Shown piece after piece: positions 1 through 5,226 of a stretch of 5,226 bases of DNA. Position 1 is the stretch's first letter; every line of letters begins with the position of its first letter. This DNA comes from MKRK01 sp001896915 (GTDB lineage Bacteria > Bacillota > Clostridia > Oscillospirales > Acutalibacteraceae). The stretch covers positions 1 through 5,226 of the forward strand of contig CALJJF010000211.1 of assembly GCA_937973935.1 (NCBI GenBank), in the 5' to 3' direction. The notes beneath the pieces were generated by a model. The model saw only the letters and a program-made list of their open reading frames with translations, made no database searches and was not told the origin of the DNA. The translations under genes were made by a program, and so were the position numbers.

Positions 1-2036
1 TGGGTATCCAGCGACGCCGTAGCCTCGTCAAGAATCAATATCCGGGGGTCAAGCAAAATCGCTCTGGCAATGGACAAACGCTGCTTTTCACCGCCGGACA
101 AATCCTGGCCGCCCGCACCCAGACGGGTGTCGTAGCCCTCCGGCAGCTTTTCGATAAAATCATGGGCATTGGCAATTTTGGCCGCCCGTATGATTGTATC
201 CATACCACACCCCGGGTTCCCGTATGCAATGTTTTCCGCCACCGTTCCCATAAAAATATAGATATCCTGGGAAACAATGCCGATATTCCGTCTCAAATCC
301 GAAATCTTCAAATCCTTGATATTGACCCTGTCAATCAATATTTGCCCGTCGTTCACGTCATACAGACGGGTAATCAAATTCACCAGCGTGGATTTTCCCG
401 CCCCGGAATGACCCACGACGCCAATCATCTGCCCGCTTTCCGCCTTCATGGTAACATGCTTCAAAATCGGCTTGTTGGGCTCATAGCCAAAGGTGATATC
501 CCGAACCTCCAGCTCACCCCGGAACCGCTCAATATGCACCGGATCGTCGATTTCCGTTATCTCGGGGACAGCATCGGTAATTTCAAAAATCCGTTGTGCC
601 GCCGACATGCAGTTGGACCACCAGCCCACCATATTGCTCAAAAACTGGATCGGTCCGAAAATGAATCCCACATACATAACAAACGACAGTAACGTACCGA
701 ACTGCATTCCGCCGACCATAACAGACGCACCCCCGAACCCCCAGATAATAAAAGAAGAGGCGGTCATGATCAGACTCATAAACGGGAAAAGTGTGCCGAT
801 ATACTGCCCTCGGACGGTGTCAATTTCAAAACAAGCGTCATTCTTTACACCAAACCGGTTGATCTCTGTTTGTTCCCGGCCAAAAGCCTTGACCACCCTG
901 CTTCCCTTGAAAGAATCACTGATGGTACTGGTCAGCTTGGCGTTGCGGATATAGCGTAACCCCGACATATCCCAAAACTTTGGCCATGCCCGAAACACAT
1001 ACAGCACCAACACAGGCAGCGCAACCAGAGCAAGCAGCGTAAGCTTCCAGCTCATGTACAGCATAATGGCGAGACCACCGATCAAATTGATCAGGTTCAC
1101 GATCAAATAAGGAATGCCATCGATAAAAAAGAACTGCAAATCCGTTGCGTCACTGTTCACTCTTGTCATCAAATGTCCCGTCTGCCGCTTTTTGAAAAAG
1201 CTGAGAGATAGCCGCTGCATGGATGAAAACACCTGCATTTTCAAAGAAGACAGTACGTTCGTTGACAGCCGTGCATTGACAATGCCGTAAACCACACCTG
1301 CCAGGGTGGACAAAAGCTGGCATCCGACCATCAAACCGATGACCAGCAGCACATTCCCCATATTCTTGCTTTTCAGTGCCCAATCAAACAGCATTTTTCC
1401 CTGTAAATAAGGGACCGCCAGTCCAAGCAACGAGTTGATAAACATAAACAGAATGATGGAAACGATCAGCCCCCGATAGGGCAGACAAAGCTTTAACACC
1501 CGCAAAAAGATGGCGTTGCGTTTCACGCATTTGGGACAGATTTTTCTGTCCGGTTCGGGATAAACAAGCCCGCATTTTCCGCATCGGACAGCATCATCCG
1601 TTACTAAATCCTCTTCGTGAAGCTCTCCTTTTTCCTTCTGTTTTCCAAACAAACCGCAAAAACGATAAACCTCTTTCATTTTTGTATTTGTAAACGCACA
1701 AAGTGCGGTTTCCCCATCGGTTTTCATAGCTACCAATCCGGAAGCGGTCAAATTGATCACAAAAAGGCTCTCGATATTCTCAATCTCATAGGCTTCAAAA
1801 ATCAATTGAGCTTGCTCGGGTTTCTCGTTTTCTTTTTTCTTAAAAAAGCCACTGAACACCTTGTTTTTAATCTCCGCTTGGTTTCTCACAACATAAAGCT
1901 TTTTCTTGTCAAACGCCAAAAACGTATCCACAAACCCGCCGGTCAATCCCCGGTCACATTGAGCCGTCGCCAAAAAACTGTCCGGGTCAATTCCTTGGCA
2001 CAATAAAAATTTTTCTATATTTTCAGGTATGTTCAC
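1..2036 (-). CDS. ABC exporter half-transporter (permease-ATPase fusion) with N-terminal soluble domain and zinc ribbon; 3' end cut by window edge
   Basis: This is an ATP-driven membrane exporter of the MsbA/BmrA-like type IV class; the substrate is unknown. The frame is open from the GTG at 2036 to the left edge (678 codons). The GTG is chosen because AGGAGG lies 5 nt upstream and the first in-frame ATG is over 100 codons later. Residues 1-150 form a soluble region I do not recognise. A CxxC-x11-CxxC zinc ribbon follows at 152-170. Six membrane segments lie near 190-212, 229-253, 311-347 (two), 412-437 and 449-468. The ATPase shows Walker A GHSGAGKST (542-550), Q-loop SQD, signature LSGGEKQ (646-652), Walker B ILILDE (666-671, catalytic E671) and the D-loop SLD. 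The H-loop histidine and the tail lie outside the window. As a half-transporter it should work as a dimer. A leader ORF and terminator upstream probably regulate it. The class is certain; the substrate cannot be read. Confidence 0.95.
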   Translation of the reverse strand, partial: MNIPENIEKFLLCQGIDPDSFLATAQCDRGLTGGFVDTFLAFDKKKLYVVRNQAEIKNKVFSGFFKKKENEKPEQAQLIFEAYEIENIESLFVINLTASGLVAMKTDGETALCAFTNTKMKEVYRFCGLFGKQKEKGELHEEDLVTDDAVRCGKCGLVYPEPDRKICPKCVKRNAIFLRVLKLCLPYRGLIVSIILFMFINSLLGLAVPYLQGKMLFDWALKSKNMGNVLLVIGLMVGCQLLSTLAGVVYGIVNARLSTNVLSSLKMQVFSSMQRLSLSFFKKRQTGHLMTRVNSDATDLQFFFIDGIPYLIVNLINLIGGLAIMLYMSWKLTLLALVALPVLVLYVFRAWPKFWDMSGLRYIRNAKLTSTISDSFKGSRVVKAFGREQTEINRFGVKNDACFEIDTVRGQYIGTLFPFMSLIMTASSFIIWGFGGASVMVGGMQFGTLLSFVMYVGFIFGPIQFLSNMVGWWSNCMSAAQRIFEITDAVPEITEIDDPVHIERFRGELEVRDITFGYEPNKPILKHVTMKAESGQMIGVVGHSGAGKSTLVNLITRLYDVNDGQILIDRVNIKDLKISDLRRNIGIVSQDIYIFMGTVAENIAYGNPGCGMDTIIRAAKIANAHDFIEKLPEGYDTRLGAGGQDLSGGEKQRLSIARAILLDPRILILDEATASLDT

Positions 2037-2041
2037 AGTGT

Positions 2042-2047
2042 CCTCCT
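2042..2047 (-). promoter_or_regulatory. Ribosome binding site of the ABC exporter gene
   Basis: A perfect AGGAGG sits 5 nt before the GTG start. It decides the start codon, since no ATG is close by. It lies downstream of the terminator hairpin, so it appears only in transcripts that read through. Confidence 0.85.
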
Positions 2048-2080
2048 TCTAAAACTTCGTCATCCACTCCCACAAAACGC

Positions 2081-2116
2081 AAAAAGGCGGCATTAAGCTT
2101 TTAGCTCAATGCCGCC
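2081..2116 (-). terminator. Intrinsic terminator between leader ORF and ABC exporter gene
   Basis: On the minus strand a 14-nt arm (2116-2103) pairs with 2099-2086, with one mismatch and a 3-nt loop. The outer nine pairs, GGCGGCATT with AATGCCGCC, are perfect and GC-rich. The hairpin is followed at once by TTTTT (2085-2081) and then GCGTTTTG. On the plus strand no T-run follows, so it acts in the minus direction. It lies 34 nt before the AGGAGG of the ABC exporter gene and 21 nt after the stop of the 28-codon leader ORF, which fits an attenuator. It is also the first terminator downstream of the helicase gene, so it may end that transcript as well. Confidence 0.85.
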
Positions 2117-2137
2117 TAAACTCAACAACGGAAACCG

Positions 2138-2224
2138 TCAGTGATGATGGGAACAGAAAACAAAGCTCGTGTAATTTTCAAATTTAGTTATCGCTGAACG
2201 CGGGGATTTCATTGTCAAAAACAC
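2138..2224 (-). CDS. Putative 28-residue leader peptide ending in CSHHH
   Basis: A short ORF begins at GTG (2224), 8 nt after a perfect AAGGAGG, and ends at TGA (2138-2140). It encodes 28 residues. From the internal Met5 it reads MKSPRSAITKFENYTSFVFC and then SHHH, with three consecutive His codons (CAT CAT CAC) directly before the stop. The ORF starts about 25-30 nt after a predicted transcription start and is followed by an intrinsic terminator, then the ABC exporter gene. This is the arrangement of cis-acting leader peptides such as BmrB upstream of bmrCD in Bacillus subtilis. The strong ribosome binding site and position argue that it is translated. It has no signal peptide or membrane segment. 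The role as a regulator by ribosome position is inference; a stand-alone small metal-binding peptide is the alternative. I do not recognise a named family. Confidence 0.6.
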   Translation of the reverse strand: MFLTMKSPRSAITKFENYTSFVFCSHHH

Positions 2225-2232
2225 TAACTTCG

Positions 2233-2239
2233 CCTCCTT
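2233..2239 (-). promoter_or_regulatory. Ribosome binding site of the leader ORF
   Basis: AAGGAGG on the minus strand lies 8 nt upstream of the GTG at 2224. It is as strong as the site of the large ABC gene, which is the best evidence that this very short frame is translated. The internal ATG at 2212 would lie 20 nt from it, too far to be preferred. Confidence 0.75.
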
Positions 2240-2249
2240 ATACTAATTT

Positions 2250-2274
2250 TATACAATAGTAACATATTGGTATA
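2250..2274. promoter_or_regulatory. Possible operator: imperfect inverted repeat over the promoter spacer and -10
   Basis: On the minus strand TATAC and GTATA flank a 15-nt centre. Inside it, CAATA-N6-TATTG forms a second, slightly offset inverted repeat. Both overlap the promoter spacer and -10, where a dimeric repressor or activator would bind. In such AT-rich DNA short inverted repeats arise easily by chance, and no regulator gene is seen in the window. Confidence 0.25.
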
Positions 2275-2284
2275 TTTATGTCAA
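2256..2284 (-). promoter_or_regulatory. Sigma-A-type promoter for the leader ORF and ABC exporter gene
   Basis: On the minus strand a perfect -35 TTGACA (2284-2279) is separated by 17 nt from TACTAT (2261-2256), a 4-of-6 match to the -10 consensus. The surrounding sequence is very AT-rich. Transcription would begin near 2249, giving a short untranslated lead before AAGGAGG. The -35 lies only 8 nt beyond the stop codon of the helicase gene, so the exporter has its own promoter while still being reachable by read-through from upstream. Confidence 0.7.
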
Positions 2285-2292
2285 GGCAAAAT

Positions 2293-4656
2293 TTAATGAT
2301 CCCAAAAATCTTTCAGATACCTCCGCAAATGTTCACTGCTGTTCACAGCCGTCCGTCGGCCCCAATGGACAGGATATAACTCCGTATAGCTTTTTGTCAT
2401 AAACCTGTCGTCAATCAGCAAAACCGCCCCCTTGTCCTCTTCCGACCGAATCACCCGCCCTGCCGCCTGCAATACCTTGTTCATCCCGGGATATTGATAG
2501 GCATACTCATACCCTTTGCCCTCGGATTTTGCAAAATACCTCCGTATAATATCCAGCTGTGTGTTGATCTGGGGAAGTCCGACCCCCACAATCACAGTTC
2601 CAATCAGCCTGTCTCCCTTTAAATCAATCCCTTCCGAAAACATGCCCCCCAAAACTGCAAACCCCACCAGCGTTTCCGCATTGCTGCCATCAAACCGCAA
2701 CAAAAAATTCTCCTTGTCGGCCTCACTCATGCCGTTATGCTGTGCCATGGTTCTGATGTGTCCATAATTATCATGAAACAGCTTCAAAACCTCATTCATG
2801 TATTGATAGGACGGAAAGTATACAAGGTAATTCCCCTTTTTCGCCTGCACAAAATCTGCAATTTGACGTGCAATGGGAAAATAGCTCTCCTCTCGCCCGA
2901 TGAAACGGGTAGAAATTTTTCCGTTCACCATCAGCTTCAGATTATTTTCATCAAAGGGAGAGGACAATTTCATCGTCCTGTCATCCTCTTTTCCTCCCAA
3001 AATGGTGCGGTAATAAGACAGCGGCGTCAGCGTCGCCGAAAAAACCAAAGCACTGCGGCATTTCTGAAAGGTCTGACTGAGCAGATGGGACGGATCCACA
3101 CAAAACAGCTTTAAAATCACCTCACTGCCGTAGGTTTCCACAAAACTGACATACCGTTCGTCATAAAAATCCCATATCTTCAAAAATCCCAAAACAGAAA
3201 AATAAGCGTTCAACAGCTCTGTTTCCTCTCCCTCATCGCCATGCTCCTTCAAATAAGCGTCACATGCGGCAACAAAATGGTTGAGAATCGGTACCAAGTC
3301 CTCAAACCTTTCATTCTGAACTAAATATCCTTTGTCCCCGCACTGCTTTCTTACGTTCCGTAAGAAGGCATTGATATCACCCATTGCCTTCGCAAGCTGT
3401 TTGTTTTCTGATTGAAACGCTTTTTCCAAGAACGAAAAAGGTGATTTTTCAATGCTTGCCGAAAACATCTCCCTGGCCCGGTCAACCAGATTATGCGCCT
3501 CGTCAATGAGCAATGCATAATCGTTAGTATCCTCGCTGAAAAACCGGCGTAAGTATACCGTCGGGTCAAAGGCATAGTTATAATCACAAACCACCCCGTC
3601 AGACCACAAGGTCATATCCAGCGAAAGCTCATAAGGACAAACCCTGTGCTTTTGCCCGTATTCCTCAATCACCTCTCTGGTATAATTCATCTGCCGGGAT
3701 TCCAGTAAGTCCCGTATCGCCCCGTTGATCCGATCCAGATGGCCCTTTGCATACCGACAATAATCCGGGTTACAAATGGTCTTTTCACAAAAGCAGATTT
3801 TATCCTTCGCCGTCAGGCTGGTCACCTTGAACCGCAACCCCTTATCCTGGAGCCTGTCAAAGGCTTCGCAGGCCACCTGACGGGTAATCGTCTTGGCGGT
3901 CAGATAAAAAAGCTTGGTAACAAACCCTTCTCCCATGGCTTTCACCGTGGGAAAAATCGTAGACATGGTTTTTCCAATCCCCGTGGGTGCCTCCACAAAC
4001 AAATTACGGCTGCCCACAATGGTACGGTAAGCATTCACGGCCAGCTCCCTTTGTCCCTTTCGATACTTACCAAAAGGAAAATCCGTCTGCTGGATGGATG
4101 CATTCCGTGTTTGGGTCCACTCTTTGGACAAACGACCGAAAAACATGTACTTTTCAAGTAAATCATGGATAAAATCCTTCAGCTGCCCCATGTTATAAAA
4201 CCGCTTATAATAAACCATTTCCTCGGTTTCCAGATGATAATATGTCAGCCGTATTCCCATATGGTCAGCCCCGTGCTCCGTTCCATAAATATAGGCATAG
4301 CACATGGCCTGCCCCCAGTGAAGAGGATAGGTGTTCTCTTCAATTTCAAAAAGCGGCGTCATGGTGGTTTTGATTTCATCAATCACAAACCCCTTGTCAT
4401 CCCGATACACGCCGTCCGCTCTCCCTGTCATTTCAACCGTATATTCCTCAAACGGCACATCCATCTTCAGATGCACTTCGGCGGTATAAGCATCCCCATA
4501 GCCTTTTTGGATCTTTCTGTGAGCGGCTGCTCCCATCCACAACAAATCACGCCCCACATAGCGGTTGTCAATATCCCCCGAGCGCAAAATAAACTCCACC
4601 ATTTGCCGAATGGGAAACTTAATCTTATCCTCAAGAACCAAGTCATCACGGTTCAC
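2293..4656 (-). CDS. PD-(D/E)XK nuclease fused to Fe-S XPD/DinG-type ATP-dependent DNA helicase
   Basis: A 787-residue protein predicted to unwind and cut DNA in repair. The N-terminal domain (about 1-175) has RecB/Cas4-like nuclease residues H46, D81 (GRADG), E94-x-K96 (IDEIKTT) and Q116xxxY120. The helicase follows: a Q-motif-like FGKYRKGQ (195-202), Walker A APTGIGKT (223-230), Fe-S cysteines most likely C288, C295, C300 and C340 (CPYE), DEAH (385-388), SAT motif (540-542), motif V GGMFSEGIDLKG (670-681) and motif VI QAAGRVIR (730-737). All core motifs are intact, which places it in the Rad3/XPD/DinG group with 5'-to-3' polarity expected from the family. The start is GTG, preceded by AGGGGGG at 6 nt spacing. 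It overlaps the upstream DUF4130 gene by 4 nt, implying coupled translation. No terminator directly follows it. Natural substrate unknown; it is not plain DinG because of the fused nuclease. Confidence 0.93.
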   Translation of the reverse strand: MNRDDLVLEDKIKFPIRQMVEFILRSGDIDNRYVGRDLLWMGAAAHRKIQKGYGDAYTAEVHLKMDVPFEEYTVEMTGRADGVYRDDKGFVIDEIKTTMTPLFEIEENTYPLHWGQAMCYAYIYGTEHGADHMGIRLTYYHLETEEMVYYKRFYNMGQLKDFIHDLLEKYMFFGRLSKEWTQTRNASIQQTDFPFGKYRKGQRELAVNAYRTIVGSRNLFVEAPTGIGKTMSTIFPTVKAMGEGFVTKLFYLTAKTITRQVACEAFDRLQDKGLRFKVTSLTAKDKICFCEKTICNPDYCRYAKGHLDRINGAIRDLLESRQMNYTREVIEEYGQKHRVCPYELSLDMTLWSDGVVCDYNYAFDPTVYLRRFFSEDTNDYALLIDEAHNLVDRAREMFSASIEKSPFSFLEKAFQSENKQLAKAMGDINAFLRNVRKQCGDKGYLVQNERFEDLVPILNHFVAACDAYLKEHGDEGEETELLNAYFSVLGFLKIWDFYDERYVSFVETYGSEVILKLFCVDPSHLLSQTFQKCRSALVFSATLTPLSYYRTILGGKEDDRTMKLSSPFDENNLKLMVNGKISTRFIGREESYFPIARQIADFVQAKKGNYLVYFPSYQYMNEVLKLFHDNYGHIRTMAQHNGMSEADKENFLLRFDGSNAETLVGFAVLGGMFSEGIDLKGDRLIGTVIVGVGLPQINTQLDIIRRYFAKSEGKGYEYAYQYPGMNKVLQAAGRVIRSEEDKGAVLLIDDRFMTKSYTELYPVHWGRRTAVNSSEHLRRYLKDFWDH

Positions 4657-5226
4657 ATCTGTCCCCCCTGCCCGATCATCGGTGTGTTCTGTCCCTGTTT
4701 TTCAAAGGTTGTCATCTCCGTCAGGTGTTTCCAATACCGCTTCGGCATCAGGTTTCTTTGACACCGCGGGTTCGTCCGCCCTTCTATGGCGATGGTCTCA
4801 TAAAACCGCTTCCACAACAGCCGGTATTCCATTTCTGTTTTGTCCGGCAAAGGCACCTGCCAGTCCTCAATGGGTACGATCACATACTCATGAGGACGGT
4901 AAACCAGTGCGCTCTTTCTCCCCTTGTCATAAATCATAAACGCCTCGTTTGCATATCGGTCGCAAAAATGTTCCGCAAGCAGGGGTAAAACATTGTTCCG
5001 CGGCTCAATCACGGAATACAGTACCTTCCCCGCCACGGAAAACCGCACAAACCCAAGGTATTTCCCGACCTCTCTGTTCAGCTTTCGCACTGCATTGTTT
5101 ATCTCCGTCACTTCGTCTAAAACCAGCATGGAATTAATCTTTTTCCCATAACGGTAACCCGCCTTCAGAAAATTCAAAATAAGCATTTCCTTCTCCTTTG
5201 CACAGGTCAAAAAAGCGGAGGTGACC
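4653..5226 (-). CDS. DUF4130 / TIGR03915-type putative DNA repair protein, 5' end outside the window
   Basis: Only the last 190 residues are visible; the frame stays open to the right edge, so the TTG at 5210 is not taken as the start. Recognition rests on family-typical stretches: FLKAGYRYGKKINSML near the visible start, GFVRF (58-62), IEP, a PLLAEHFCDRY segment, the YDKGR segment, LLWKRFYETIAIE, and the C-terminal NPRCQRNLMPKRYWKHLTE (152-170), followed by a short Gln/Gly-rich tail. In other bacteria this domain occurs fused to UdgX-like uracil-DNA glycosylases or next to a radical SAM protein (TIGR03916), hence a presumed DNA repair role; its biochemistry is not established. No membrane or secretion signals are visible. 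Its ATGTGA stop region contains the GTG start of the nuclease-helicase, so the two are co-translated. A radical SAM partner would be expected upstream, off the window. Confidence 0.88.
   Translation of the reverse strand, partial: VTSAFLTCAKEKEMLILNFLKAGYRYGKKINSMLVLDEVTEINNAVRKLNREVGKYLGFVRFSVAGKVLYSVIEPRNNVLPLLAEHFCDRYANEAFMIYDKGRKSALVYRPHEYVIVPIEDWQVPLPDKTEMEYRLLWKRFYETIAIEGRTNPRCQRNLMPKRYWKHLTEMTTFEKQGQNTPMIGQGGQM
4663..4669 (-). promoter_or_regulatory. Ribosome binding site of the nuclease-helicase gene
   Basis: AGGGGGG on the minus strand lies 6 nt before the GTG at 4656, inside the end of the DUF4130 gene (the codons for the GQGGQ tail). It is a one-mismatch variant of AGGAGG and supports GTG rather than a later ATG. 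It probably works together with coupling through the 4-nt stop/start overlap. Confidence 0.6.

Noticed and set aside
162..692. Plus-strand open frame of 176 codons
   Set aside because: It lies opposite the ATPase and membrane part of the ABC exporter, whose motifs are intact in the minus frame, and its translation has no recognisable motif.
1150..1584. Two minus-strand open frames in another frame within the ABC gene
   Set aside because: They are out of frame with the continuous exporter reading frame. I translated that frame from 2036 to the left edge without a stop, so there is no frameshift.
2086..2116. Hairpin as a terminator for plus-strand transcription
   Set aside because: On the plus strand it is followed by TAAACTC rather than a T-run, and no plus-strand gene reads into it.
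2037..2137. Metabolite riboswitch or T-box in the exporter leader
   Set aside because: The leader is short and occupied by a small ORF with its own ribosome binding site. I see no T-box TGGN sequence or known aptamer pattern.
4165..4761. Plus-strand open frame of 198 codons
   Set aside because: It is antisense to the nuclease domain and the DUF4130 end, both strongly supported. It has no ribosome binding site and shows no family features.
5208..5210. TTG as start of the DUF4130 gene
   Set aside because: The same frame remains open upstream with family-like residues (VTSAF), and the family has further N-terminal sequence, so the true start is off the window.

Overview
The window looks like chromosomal DNA of a Clostridia-type member of the Bacillota (Firmicutes). 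The reasons are AGGAGG-type ribosome binding sites, moderate GC, a TTGACA-type promoter, and a DUF4130 repair-type protein next to a nuclease-helicase. The exact genus cannot be read from the sequence. All genes lie on the minus strand, so the biological reading order runs from high to low coordinates.

Region 1 (5226 to 2293) is a compact DNA-repair-like pair. The 3' portion of a DUF4130 / TIGR03915-type putative DNA repair gene enters from the right edge. It overlaps by 4 nt the GTG start of a 787-residue protein that combines a RecB-like PD-(D/E)XK nuclease domain with an Fe-S-containing XPD/DinG-type superfamily 2 helicase. The overlap implies translational coupling and a shared role.

Region 2 (2292 to 2037) is a 256-nt intergenic stretch that is fully organised. 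It holds a promoter with a 17-nt spacer, a strong ribosome binding site, a 28-codon ORF ending in Cys-Ser-His-His-His, and an intrinsic terminator. About 35 nt later come the ribosome binding site and GTG start of the next gene. This is the layout of a leader-peptide attenuator and is the most interesting, probably undescribed, element here.

Region 3 (2036 to 1) is an ABC exporter half-transporter (permease fused to ATPase) cut by the left edge just after Walker B and the D-loop. It carries an unusual soluble N-terminal extension of about 150 residues followed by a four-cysteine zinc-ribbon motif before the first membrane helix. The leader element probably controls how much of this transporter is made.

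No tRNA, rRNA, CRISPR array, insertion sequence or phage gene was seen. Plus-strand open frames are shadows of the minus-strand genes.
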